64,000 nt of DNA from Natronosalvus hydrolyticus (GTDB lineage: Archaea; Halobacteriota; Halobacteria; Halobacteriales; Natrialbaceae): the NCBI GenBank assembly GCA_025517525.1, contig JAOPJZ010000001.1, positions 124,001 to 188,000 on the forward strand, read 5' to 3'. The number at the start of each line of letters is the position of its first letter. Position 1 is the first letter of the stretch. The position numbers and the translations under genes are program-made. Below, piece after piece: positions 44,604-52,503 of the stretch. The notes below the pieces were generated by a model. The model was not told the DNA's origin. It did not search any database and worked only from the letters and a program-made list of their open reading frames with translations.

Positions 44604-45872
44604 TTAGTAATCGATCCGTGTAATCTCCTCGACGGGCCACTGACTGAGGATTTCGACGCCGTTCTCCCGAACGACGACCATCTCTTCGACGCGGACGCCC
44701 TGGTTGTCGGCGGGTTCTTGCGTCTCGACGGCCATCGTCATCCCCTCCTCGATTTCGATGGGGTGGTCGGGCGAGAGGCCACGCCAGATGAGCGGCACCT
44801 CGTACAACTGCAAACCGAGGCCGTGGCCCCAGTGATTGGTCGTCATCTGCCAGTGTTCGTCGGCGTCGTAGAAGTCGGCGTGCTCGCCCTCCATATCCGG
44901 GAACCCTTTACAGATTTCGTCGGTCGTCGCGCCCGGTTCGATACGCTCGAGAACGTCGTACAGGTTGTCTCGTGCGATTTCGTAGGCGTCTTGCTGAGCC
45001 TGGGTTGGCTCACCCATGGAGAACGTCCGATAGTAACACGAGCGATAGCCCAGGTAGCCGATGTTGTAGAAGTCAGCGTAAACGAGGTCACCGGGGCGGA
45101 TCATTCGGTCGGTCGTGTTGGCCTGGTGTTTGGGCCAGGTGTTCGGTCCGGAGGTGACGTAGCCGCCGCCGACGAACGCGCCCTGCTGCCAGAGGGTTTC
45201 GGCTGCTGCGCCCCAGAGGTCGGTTTCTTTCGCACCCGGTTTGGCGACTTCCGTGATACGCTGAAACCCTGCTTCACATATCGCAGCAACCTGGCGCAGA
45301 CACTCGATTTCGTCCCGGGTTTTGACCTTTCGGGCGTCTTCCATCACTGCGGGGGCGGTTTCGGTGTCGACGTCAACACCGCGCGCCTCGAACGCGTTCA
45401 CGAGGCCACCGTTAGCGACGTCGATGCCGAGCGTCTCGTCCTCGACTCCGTACTCCTCGAGTGCCGTTGCGACGGTGTCGGCCATCTTCGATTTGAGGAA
45501 CTCGCGTGCCGAGTCACGACCGGACGCTCGAGGGACGTTCCCGAGGCCTGGACAGGAGTACCGGATGTCGTGCAGCCAGGGACAGTTGAATCGCTGGTTG
45601 CTCGCGTGGTCGGCCGTATCCCAGTGGATGATATCTCCGTTTTCGGTGAGGACGGTGTAGTGGTCGGCACCGCTGCCGCCGGTCATCGCCAGGCCCGTCA
45701 CGTATCGGATGTTCGGGTCCGAAACGAGCAACATGGCCCCGAGTTCGGTCTCCTGCAATCGCTCGAGTGCGCGGTTTTTGCGCTCCTCGCGCATGCGCTT
45801 GACGTCGATTCGTTCTTCCCAGTCGACCGCCTGGGTGCCACGCGTCCCCTCAATGAACGAACGCTCGTACAT
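44604..45872 (-). CDS. M24-fold peptidase-like protein (Xaa-Pro dipeptidase family) with an altered metal site
   Basis: 422 residues, N-terminal creatinase domain, then the M24 pita-bread fold. Metal ligands seen: Asp267 (VYADFYNIG), His350 (NHWGHGLGL), Glu383 (AVETQEP), Glu396-397 (VRVEEM). The second Asp, normally in a SDxTRT-type motif, is replaced (SCYYRTF, 278-284). The enzyme may therefore be a proline-peptidase variant or a non-peptidase M24 such as creatinase- or DddP-like. The start is fixed by a strong GGAGGAG Shine-Dalgarno 4-5 bases upstream of the ATG at 45872, unusual in this largely leaderless genome. Confidence 0.82.
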   Translation of the reverse strand: MYERSFIEGTRGTQAVDWEERIDVKRMREERKNRALERLQETELGAMLLVSDPNIRYVTGLAMTGGSGADHYTVLTENGDIIHWDTADHASNQRFNCPWLHDIRYSCPGLGNVPRASGRDSAREFLKSKMADTVATALEEYGVEDETLGIDVANGGLVNAFEARGVDVDTETAPAVMEDARKVKTRDEIECLRQVAAICEAGFQRITEVAKPGAKETDLWGAAAETLWQQGAFVGGGYVTSGPNTWPKHQANTTDRMIRPGDLVYADFYNIGYLGYRSCYYRTFSMGEPTQAQQDAYEIARDNLYDVLERIEPGATTDEICKGFPDMEGEHADFYDADEHWQMTTNHWGHGLGLQLYEVPLIWRGLSPDHPIEIEEGMTMAVETQEPADNQGVRVEEMVVVRENGVEILSQWPVEEITRIDY

Positions 45873-46011
45873 ATCTCCTCCTTCACGAATGTTGTATATG
45901 AAATGTACTGTCATCGCTCGAGGTGTGGGTTTTGGTCGCATACGGAACGGCGAAGGCCCTCACTCGAGTCAGGTACGTCCTCGTTGTCGCCGGCGACGAT
46001 GGGGGGAGTCA

Positions 46012-46090
46012 TACGGTCTACTGTAACTGTTTCCCGGTGATTGCCCACATCGGGTCGGCAATCACCGGTAAGAGACGACAGTAAACCGTA
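46012..46090. repeat. Palindromic element E2
   Basis: 79 bases. Arms 46012-46045 and 46057-46090 around the same 11-base loop CACATCGGGTC as in E1. Relative to E1 the two arms are exchanged: its left arm carries the CTGTAACTG version and its right arm the CTGTCGTCTCTT version, while the loop keeps its orientation. It lies between divergent genes, 56 bases before the TRAM start and 140 bases before the M24 start. Confidence 0.9.
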
Positions 46091-46145
46091 TCAAACGCCG
46101 GCCAGAAACCAACGTATTTGTCCGTTCGGTCGTTTTTGGCAGCCA

Positions 46146-46727
46146 ATGGAATGGTCATCGGTCGGTGTTCTCCTCGTTAGCGGAATCGTGTTAAGCGGAC
46201 TCGTCGGCCTCTGGCTCCGTCGTCGTCGCTCGAGTGTCGGTGACCCGTGGTCGCCCGCCGACGTGGACGCGTACCTCGAGGACGCCGATCTGTACGATAT
46301 CGAGCAACTCGAGGAACTGGGTGCGTACGACCGACTCATCGGGCTGGCCGAAGCCGGGGAGATCACGGACGAACGCGCGTTCGAGGAACTCTGTCACGCT
46401 ATCGTCGCGGCCGGCCACGACTGGGAGGATGCGGTCGAGGAGTTCGACGACATGGACGACGTCTCCCAATCGTATCACGCCCACCAGGAAGCACGGGAAC
46501 GGGAGCCACCGGTCACAATCGGTGAGGAAGTCACACTCGGCGTCCTCGAACTCGAGACTCACCATTCCGGCGAGCGTCGAGCCATCGGCAAAGTGGAAGG
46601 GTTCGTCGTCTTCGTTCAGGACGTCCCCGAGACCGTTACGGAGGGAGACATTTTGCGCGCCAAAATCATGTACTTCAACCGGAATAGGACTTCGGCATCG
46701 GCCTCGTTGCTCGAGGTACAGTCGTGA
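46146..46727 (+). CDS. Membrane-anchored TRAM-domain protein
   Basis: 193 residues: one N-terminal transmembrane helix (VGVLLVSGIVLSGLVGLWL), an acidic helical middle (40-120), and a C-terminal TRAM beta-barrel (RAIGKVEGFVVFVQDVPETVTEGDILRAKIMYFNRNRTSASA). TRAM domains bind RNA; in archaea stand-alone versions act as cold-shock-like RNA chaperones. A membrane-tethered TRAM is less usual. Start at 46146 (MEWSSVG). Confidence 0.85.
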   Translation: MEWSSVGVLLVSGIVLSGLVGLWLRRRRSSVGDPWSPADVDAYLEDADLYDIEQLEELGAYDRLIGLAEAGEITDERAFEELCHAIVAAGHDWEDAVEEFDDMDDVSQSYHAHQEAREREPPVTIGEEVTLGVLELETHHSGERRAIGKVEGFVVFVQDVPETVTEGDILRAKIMYFNRNRTSASASLLEVQS

Positions 46728-46772
46728 CACTCGAGAATTATTTGTGGTGACACGTTTCTCGCGCTACTGAAG

Positions 46773-46812
46773 TTAGGCTGACCAAAACATATTTAGCTTT
46801 AGGCTCACCTAA
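46773..46812 (+). promoter_or_regulatory. TATA box flanked by two DtxR/IdeR-like iron boxes
   Basis: Box 2 at 46799-46812 is TTAGG-ctca-CCTAA, a perfect palindrome. Box 1 at 46773-46786 is TTAGG-ctga-CCAAA (one arm with one mismatch). Between them is CATATTTA (46789-46796). A start site about 25 bases on would be at about 46819, three bases before the ATG at 46822. Box 2 thus occupies the space between TATA and start site, as expected for a repressor. Confidence 0.7.
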
Positions 46813-46821
46813 TCTCTGGTA

Positions 46822-46989
46822 ATGGACGCGCCGGCCCAACGCAACGAACTGGACACTCCTACCGGTGAAACGGACGACGATCCACTGGTCACGTATCACG
46901 AAACCCGTCCCGGGAAGCTCGTCCTCACCGAACGGAACAACACCGACGCCTGGATCGCGACTGACGGCGCTGTCGATCTTCTCCCGTAG
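46822..46989 (+). CDS. 55-residue haloarchaeal miniprotein (DUF7331-like), iron-box controlled
   Basis: Translation is MDAPAQRNELDTPTGETD, then DPLVTYHETRPGKLVLTERN and NTDAWIATDGAVDLLP. The core (YHETRPGKLVLTERNNTDAWIA) resembles the tiny acidic haloarchaeal proteins with a conserved D/N-A-W motif (DUF7331 by memory). It has its own promoter with two DtxR-type boxes, so it should be made when iron (or manganese) is low. It is convergent with dpsA. Function unknown. Confidence 0.7.
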   Translation: MDAPAQRNELDTPTGETDDDPLVTYHETRPGKLVLTERNNTDAWIATDGAVDLLP

Positions 46990-47137
46990 TCGAGCGAATT
47001 TTCGAAAAACGAGACTTCGCCGAACCGCATAGCCGGTCAACCGATCAGTTACTTAGTACCCTCCCAAACGTCGACCGATGCGTGAAATCGGACGCCCGTA
47101 ATCGGTTTCACTCATCCGTTCAGGTCTGGGAAGCCAC

Positions 47138-47683
47138 TTAGTGAAGCGCTTCTTCGAGAACGAGCGTTTCGTCCTCGAGATAGTGCTCGAAGTGGTGTGC
47201 GTCGTCTTCGACGTCCACGAGGATCTCTCGGAGGATCTGGGCCGTGGCGTGATCGCCGAGGTTGGTCGCGAGTTCGATACTGTCGCGCATCGATTCGATG
47301 ATGTCGCCGTAAATCTCGAGGTCGTTTTCCATCATCGTGCGCAGGTCGTAGACGTCTTCGCCCTCGAACTCGACGGTCGCGCGTTCCTCGAGATTCGTCG
47401 GACCGGAGACGGGGACGCCGCCGAGCGCCTGGGCGCGTTCGGCGATCAGGTCCGCACCGCCTTCGGCGTTCTCGTAGGCCTCTTGGAAGAAGATGTGGAG
47501 GTCGCGGAACTCCGCTCCTTCGACGACCCAGTGGTGTTTCTTGAGCTGGTGGTACAGCACGTAGCTGTTCGCCAGTTCGGTGTTCAGCGCGTCGATGACC
47601 TGTTCGGCTTTCTCTTTCTCGAGTCGGAGACTGTTCTCTTCGACGGTTTCGGCATGCTGACGGACGGTTTTCTGGGTACTCAT
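47138..47683 (-). CDS. dpsA: DNA-protecting ferritin DpsA
   Basis: 181 residues of the Dps/ferritin fold. Ferroxidase residues in NSYVLYHQLKKHHWVVEG and RDLHIFFQEAYENA, then a second helix pair ending DVEDDAHHFEHYLEDE. It stores iron and protects DNA from peroxide in a 12-mer shell. Start at 47683 (MSTQKTVRQHAE); a TATA-like TTTTAAG (plus strand 47712-47718 in complement) lies about 30 bases upstream. Confidence 0.96.
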   Translation of the reverse strand: MSTQKTVRQHAETVEENSLRLEKEKAEQVIDALNTELANSYVLYHQLKKHHWVVEGAEFRDLHIFFQEAYENAEGGADLIAERAQALGGVPVSGPTNLEERATVEFEGEDVYDLRTMMENDLEIYGDIIESMRDSIELATNLGDHATAQILREILVDVEDDAHHFEHYLEDETLVLEEALH

Positions 47684-47894
47684 CTCGCTTACAACTACCA
47701 CGCCCAACCTCTTAAAACCTGCCCATTGAGAAATTATTATTCTGACTTCAAAAATAATCTTTCCTTTGAGACTAATTGATTTGCCTGTATCGCCGTCTCG
47801 AGGGAGGGGGCGTTCATTTCAGGATGGGCGGGCCAACAGTGCAGGTCCAGCCGTGACCGACAGGATAAACTGCGGGACACGTGACGGTCACAGT

Positions 47895-48863
47895 ATGCCT
47901 CCAGCAGTACTGGTCACCGGGGAGACGCTGATCGATTTCTTACCTGAGCGACCCGGCCCCCTCGAGACCGTGAGCGGGTTCGAGCGACGACCCGGCGGTG
48001 CGCCGGCGAACGTCGCTGTGGGCCTCGCCCATCTCGAGGAACCGGTTTCCCTGTGGACTCGCGTCGGCGACGACCCGTTCGGGCACTATCTGACGGATGT
48101 CCTCGCCGGTCACGGACTGCCTGATACGTACGTCGAAATCGACCGGGATGCACAGACCAGCCTGGCCTTCGTCACGCACGATGAGACGGGTGATCGAACC
48201 TTCTCGTTTTATCGCGACGGCACGGCCGACACACGCATGCAACCGGGGCGAATCGACGACGACACGCTCGCGGCAACCGAGTGGGTCCACGCCGGTGGAG
48301 TCGTCCTCTCGAGCGGTCGCTCTCGGGAGGCGACGCTCGATTTACTCGAGCGAGCGGCCAAACAGGAGTGTACCGTCTCTTTCGATCCGAACGCCCGCCC
48401 CGAACTCTGGCCGAACGACGACACGTTCGCCCGTGTCTGTCGGCAGGCACTCGAGTATACGGACGTGTGCAAGGCAACGGTCGAGGAACTCCGCGCGCTG
48501 GGCTGTCAGGGTGACGCTCCCGAGGCCGTCGCGCGAGACGCCCTCGAGCGAGGCCCGCACACCGTGTTTCTCACGCGCGGCAGCGAGGGCGCGCTCGTCG
48601 CGACGAACGACCGGGCACCGACTCCGGACGCGCTCGTCGAACACGGCGGATACGAGGTCGACGTCGTCGATACCACGGGTGCGGGGGACGCGTTCGTCGC
48701 GGGACTCATCGCGGCTCTGCGGGCTGGGCGAGGGCTCGAGGAAACGCTCAAGTTTGCCGCCGCCGTCGCGGCGACGACGACGACTGAAACGGGAGCGATG
48801 ACGGCGCTACCGACTCGCGAGGCCGTCGAATCGATGCTCGAGGCGACCGACACCAGTGACTGA
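47895..48863 (+). CDS. PfkB-family sugar kinase (fructokinase-like)
   Basis: 322 residues. PfkB signatures: LVTGETLIDFLPE at the N-terminus, GGAPANVAVGLAHLEEPVSLWTRVGDDPFG, and the catalytic C-terminal VVDTTGAGDAFVAGLIAAL with its Asp base. It phosphorylates a sugar such as fructose or KDG with ATP. Start at 47895 (MPPAVLVTGE); the following small gene overlaps its stop by 1 base. Confidence 0.9.
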   Translation: MPPAVLVTGETLIDFLPERPGPLETVSGFERRPGGAPANVAVGLAHLEEPVSLWTRVGDDPFGHYLTDVLAGHGLPDTYVEIDRDAQTSLAFVTHDETGDRTFSFYRDGTADTRMQPGRIDDDTLAATEWVHAGGVVLSSGRSREATLDLLERAAKQECTVSFDPNARPELWPNDDTFARVCRQALEYTDVCKATVEELRALGCQGDAPEAVARDALERGPHTVFLTRGSEGALVATNDRAPTPDALVEHGGYEVDVVDTTGAGDAFVAGLIAALRAGRGLEETLKFAAAVAATTTTETGAMTALPTREAVESMLEATDTSD

Positions 48864-49276
48864 TGGCCGACTCATCTATTGAGACGACGGTCGAGGCGCA
48901 TATCCATCAGGAGCACGCGGACGTCTGCTCAGCTATCGAAGTCTGTGCCGACGCCGTGGCCGAGACATGGTCGACCCCTTCGGTAACTGGGGGTCGAGCC
49001 ATTGTCGACCCGTTTCGAACTCGACTCGAGCGAACGGGTGTTCTCGAGAGGCTGCCCGGCGTGCTCGCAGATCTGGTTGTGACGGCAGGCTATCGTTTAT
49101 CGGCACCGCCGGCTCCTGCTCCGCCGTACGTCGTCGTCACGAGTCGCGGAGTGTTGCTCAGAGCGACTATCGAACCCGGACGGCTCGTGGTCGAACTCGA
49201 GGCGTTCGAACTGGATCCGGAGCGCCACACGTACAGCCGACGCGACGGTCTCGCGGTGTCGGCATCGCTTCGGTGA
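48863..49276 (+). CDS. Haloarchaeal protein of unknown function
   Basis: 137 residues. It starts in the stop codon of the PfkB gene (TGATG) and should be co-translated. Soluble, with a central PPAPAPPYVVVTSRGVLLRATIEPGRLVVELEAFEL stretch and a C-terminus HTYSRRDGLAVSASLR. I recognise no domain; similar proteins accompany sugar-kinase genes in Halobacteria as far as I recall. Confidence 0.65.
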   Translation: MADSSIETTVEAHIHQEHADVCSAIEVCADAVAETWSTPSVTGGRAIVDPFRTRLERTGVLERLPGVLADLVVTAGYRLSAPPAPAPPYVVVTSRGVLLRATIEPGRLVVELEAFELDPERHTYSRRDGLAVSASLR

Positions 49277-49340
49277 CGGCGGCACTGTACGAATTCCCGG
49301 GACCAATAGGTTTTCACCCCGCCGCGAGATACCACAGGCC

Positions 49341-49823
49341 ATGCATCCGCGCGCAACAGCGTTTGTCGAATGCGCTCGAGAGGAATATGGGTTCGAACCG
49401 GCCGTCAAAGAGTTTCCCGAGGGGACGAAAACGGCAGCAGATGCCGCCGAAGCCATCGGCTGCGACGTCGCTCAGATTGCGAGTTCGCTGGCGTTCGAGG
49501 CAGACGGCGACCTGATCGTCTCGGTGACCAGCGGCGCACATCGAGCCGATGAAGCCACCCTCGCCGAACACCTCGACGTCTCGCCTGACTCCCTCGAGAT
49601 GGCTGCCCCTGATCGGATCAAATCACAGCTCGGGTGGTCTATCGGTGGGGTCCCGCCGTTCTGTCACGAGACGCCCACGCCCACGTTTCTGGATCGGACG
49701 CTCCTCAAGTTCGACACCGTCTGGGCGGCCGCAGGGACGCCGACCGCGGTCTTTCCCATCGAGCCAGCAGTGCTCCAGCGGCTGGCTGACGCGGACGTTG
49801 TGAGAGTTGCTGCGCCGGAGTGA
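49341..49823 (+). CDS. YbaK/ProX-type aminoacyl-tRNA deacylase
   Basis: 160 residues, YbaK/INS domain: VKEFPEGTKTAADAAEAIGCDVAQIASSLAFEADGD, then GWSIGGVPPFCHETPTPTFLDRTLLKFDTVWAAAGTPTAVFPIEPAVL. These proteins remove Cys or Ala mischarged on tRNA-Pro in trans. Start ATG at 49341, 18 bases from a TAGGTTTTCACC promoter-like stretch. Confidence 0.92.
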   Translation: MHPRATAFVECAREEYGFEPAVKEFPEGTKTAADAAEAIGCDVAQIASSLAFEADGDLIVSVTSGAHRADEATLAEHLDVSPDSLEMAAPDRIKSQLGWSIGGVPPFCHETPTPTFLDRTLLKFDTVWAAAGTPTAVFPIEPAVLQRLADADVVRVAAPE

Positions 49824-49950
49824 TAGGCCGGTCTCGAGCTGTATTCGAGGGAGGTAGTGCGTTTTCCGCGCTCGAGATCTCGAATGATTCGATGATACCG
49901 TGGCAAAACCTTCCACGGAACATTACCAAACAATACTCTCTCTTTCGCAC

Positions 49951-49963
49951 ATCTTAATAAGAT
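49951..49963 (+). promoter_or_regulatory. Palindrome ATCTTA-A-TAAGAT upstream of the zinc lipoprotein
   Basis: A perfect 13-base palindrome 50 bases before the lipoprotein ATG. Its CTTAATAAG core can also serve as a TATA box. It could be an operator for zinc-responsive control; a weaker GATTATTAAATC lies near 51020 upstream of znuA. Confidence 0.4.
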
Positions 49964-50012
49964 CGACACCTTCATTACTAACAATCACTGAACTCTCGAG
50001 TAGCGTCTAACA

Positions 50013-50669
50013 ATGCGTCCAACAGATACGGAATCACGACGGAACGTACTGCTCGGAACGGCGTCAATCGGTGCACTCGCGCTCGCTGGCTGTCTCGGCG
50101 ATGATGACGATGAGGCTGCTGGCGACGACGATCACGATGACCACGACGATCATGACGACCACGACGACGACCACGAGCATGATCACAGCGAGTCCGAAGT
50201 GGCCGAATCGGAGTTCGACCATATCGGAATCGAGGAGTTCAGTCTGTACGATGACCACGGCGATCGAATCGCGTGGGTTCACGGCGATCACTGGGATGGA
50301 CGCCTTCCACAGATTCCAGTCGATGGGTCGGTCTCACTCGAGGCACATGTGGAAACAGAAACGGGTGAGGAACTGACTTTCGAGGACGAGTACGAACTGC
50401 GCATTGCCTACGCACACGATGCTCCCGAAGGCGCACTCTCATTCGATACTCACGGAAAGGATGTCTCACTTGGCGGTGAGGAAACGGGCGTCACTGATAT
50501 CGTCTTCCTGATCTGGCACGATGATCATGCGGATTATCAGACGCCTGGAATCACCGCCCAGGTAGTGGATGAGGTCGACGACGATCACGATCACGACGAC
50601 GACCACGACGACGATCACGATCACGACGACGACCACGACGACGACCACGACGACGATCACGACCACTAA
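50013..50669 (+). CDS. His/Asp-rich lipoprotein, putative zinc-binding partner of ZnuA
   Basis: 218 residues. Twin-Arg start SRRNVLLGTASIGALALAGC with lipobox LAGC (Cys27 lipidated). Residues 38-58 and 188-218 are His/Asp tracts (about 7 and 8 His) that should chelate zinc. The folded part (67-187) holds WVHGDHWDGRLPQIPVDG, YAHDAPEGAL and DIVFLIWHDDHADY. This domain is homologous to an insert in the ZnuA encoded 412 bases downstream: HxDHWDGxLPxxPxxG, DAPEG and VF..xHD are shared. Role inferred: extracellular zinc scavenger or donor to ZnuA. Confidence 0.85.
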   Translation: MRPTDTESRRNVLLGTASIGALALAGCLGDDDDEAAGDDDHDDHDDHDDHDDDHEHDHSESEVAESEFDHIGIEEFSLYDDHGDRIAWVHGDHWDGRLPQIPVDGSVSLEAHVETETGEELTFEDEYELRIAYAHDAPEGALSFDTHGKDVSLGGEETGVTDIVFLIWHDDHADYQTPGITAQVVDEVDDDHDHDDDHDDDHDHDDDHDDDHDDDHDH

Positions 50670-51081
50670 TTGTAATAAATCAGCCATTTCGGTCAGGTTG
50701 AACGGGTGTTGGAGGTGGATTTTGCAGAAATATTCTATAACGGTACAGCGCACGAACCCCGATCTCACGGATCGGGGTTGTTGACGGTGATGTTGTATCG
50801 AGCGGCACTCGAGATCTGGCCGAAGCGGTTCACAGGATCGTTGCAATTGAAGGCCGATCAGAGAACATGCCTCCGGGGTGTTGCCTATTTCAGACTGCCG
50901 AAGGTCGACACTGGGATTTTACCCCTCGCTCGAGTGTCTCAAAGGGATCGTTGTAATCTCTTCCCGTCGATCTCGAACTCGATGGAAGAATTACCAAAGT
51001 GGCGGTTCGAACTCTCCAGGATTATTAAATCCGCCAACTCAGATAATAACTCTTTTATCGGTGAGCCGATTTCATTCGGGT
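50670..51081. other. Intergenic region with a perfect hairpin and the znuA promoter
   Basis: 412 bases, no convincing gene. Hairpin AACCCCGATC (50755-50764) with GATCGGGGTT (50770-50779) around a 5-base loop could terminate the lipoprotein transcript; no T-run follows. A TATA-like CTTTTATC (51052-51059) lies about 25 bases before the znuA ATG at 51082, giving a leaderless message. GATTATTAAATC near 51020 is an imperfect palindrome. Confidence 0.55.
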
Positions 51082-52503
51082 ATGAAATGCACACGCCGGA
51101 ATGTGCTTCAGCGCGGTGGGGCAGCCGTCGCTGTCGGTGCACTTGCCGGCTGTCTGAGTGAACCAGGCGAGGATGGTACGGACGACGGTTCAGGCACCAA
51201 CACCGAAGATGAGGCTGGCGGTCTCACCGGATACACCGCCTTTTTTGCTCTCCAGGATTGGGCCAGCGAGATCACTGGTGAACACGGAACGTTCGAAAAT
51301 CCCGTCGACGTCGGAGAAATGGGGCACGGGTGGACGCCAGAGGGAGATCTCATCCGCAACGTTGCAGAGACGGATGCGTTCGTCTATCTCGACACGCCGG
51401 AGTTTTCGTGGGCACAGGATCTGGCAGCCCAACTCGAGGCCGAGTCGGCCGATGTGGCCACCATCGACGGCCTGGCGGACTTTACCGGCGACCAACTGCT
51501 GTCGTTTTCGGATGGTGACCTTCCAGCACCGGACGCCGACTACACCGCCGATCCGAACGATTTCACGCTCGAGGAGTTTCAGGTGATCGATCCGACGATG
51601 AACGAGGTCACTGCGTACTGGCACATCGATCACTGGGACGGCGGTCTTCCTGACGTCCCGCTCGAGGGCACAGTCCGATTCGAACCGCTCGTCGAAGCCG
51701 ATGGTGGACACGTCGTCCCGCTTGGCCCGGACGAGGAATTGCAGGTTGACGTTCGGCTGGACGACGGCGCACCCGAGGGTATCGTCGACCTCGAGTCAGA
51801 CGGTGATAGCGTCGAAATCACCGGTCTCGAGGAGGGTCGGACGTTACTCGTGTTCGAACTACTCCACGATGGGGCAGTCATCTGGGACTCGAGTGCGGGC
51901 GCACTGAGTATCGATGTCTCTGCGGACGTCGACCCCGCTGACGTGACGGAGTTCCACGATCCGCACGTGTGGGCCGATCCAGTGCTTGCGACCCAGATCG
52001 TGGAGACGTTTGCACGTGAGTTCGCCACACTGAACCCGGATAATGCGGCCACGTACGAAGCGAACGCGGAGGCATACGCACAACGGCTCGAGGGAGTCGA
52101 CGAGCAGTTCCAGTCGGCGGTCGCAGACGGCGAACTCGATCTCGCCGTCTTCGCCGGCCACGACTCCTTCCGCTACGTCGAACACCGGTACGGGTTCGAT
52201 CTGCACTCACCGGTGGGCGTCTCACCCGATGAATCGCCAAGTTCTGGGGAAATTACGGCGACGATCGAACTCGTCGACGAACACGGTATCGATACGATCC
52301 TGTACGACCCGTTCGAAGCGGCCGACGGAGAAATCCCACCGCTTGCCCAGACGATTATCGAGAACAGTTCGGCGACCGAAACCGCACCCATGACGCCTGC
52401 TGAAGGCACGCTCGCCGAATGGCACGAGCAGGACTGGGGATGGGTCGAGCAGATGGAAGAAGTGACGATACCATCGCTTCGCAAGGCACTCAAGGCAGAT
52501 TGA
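51082..52503 (+). CDS. znuA: Zinc ABC transporter substrate-binding lipoprotein with an inserted accessory domain
   Basis: 473 residues. Signal and lipobox RRNVLQRGGAAVAVGALAGC (Cys24). Metal ligands of cluster A-1 proteins: His82 (GEMGHGW), His295 (DPHVWADP), His360 (FAGHDSFRYVEHRYGF) and Asp409 (LYDPFEA). An insert of about 120 residues (160-280), between the first and second histidine where ZnuA usually has a His-rich loop, contains WHIDHWDGGLPDVPLEG, DDGAPEGI and TLLVFELLHDG, and is homologous to the lipoprotein encoded upstream. It binds Zn2+ outside the cell for ZnuBC. The znuC ATG overlaps its TGA by 1 base. Confidence 0.94.
   Translation: MKCTRRNVLQRGGAAVAVGALAGCLSEPGEDGTDDGSGTNTEDEAGGLTGYTAFFALQDWASEITGEHGTFENPVDVGEMGHGWTPEGDLIRNVAETDAFVYLDTPEFSWAQDLAAQLEAESADVATIDGLADFTGDQLLSFSDGDLPAPDADYTADPNDFTLEEFQVIDPTMNEVTAYWHIDHWDGGLPDVPLEGTVRFEPLVEADGGHVVPLGPDEELQVDVRLDDGAPEGIVDLESDGDSVEITGLEEGRTLLVFELLHDGAVIWDSSAGALSIDVSADVDPADVTEFHDPHVWADPVLATQIVETFAREFATLNPDNAATYEANAEAYAQRLEGVDEQFQSAVADGELDLAVFAGHDSFRYVEHRYGFDLHSPVGVSPDESPSSGEITATIELVDEHGIDTILYDPFEAADGEIPPLAQTIIENSSATETAPMTPAEGTLAEWHEQDWGWVEQMEEVTIPSLRKALKAD

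Noticed and set aside
44511..46040. 509-codon frame antisense to the M24 gene
   Set aside because: Runs across the M24 gene and palindrome E2 with no motif; a codon-bias artefact.
50100..50670. Short direct repeats (GACGACCAC/GATCAC) that look like a repeat array
   Set aside because: They encode His/Asp tracts of the lipoprotein, are in frame and have no spacers, so they are not CRISPR.
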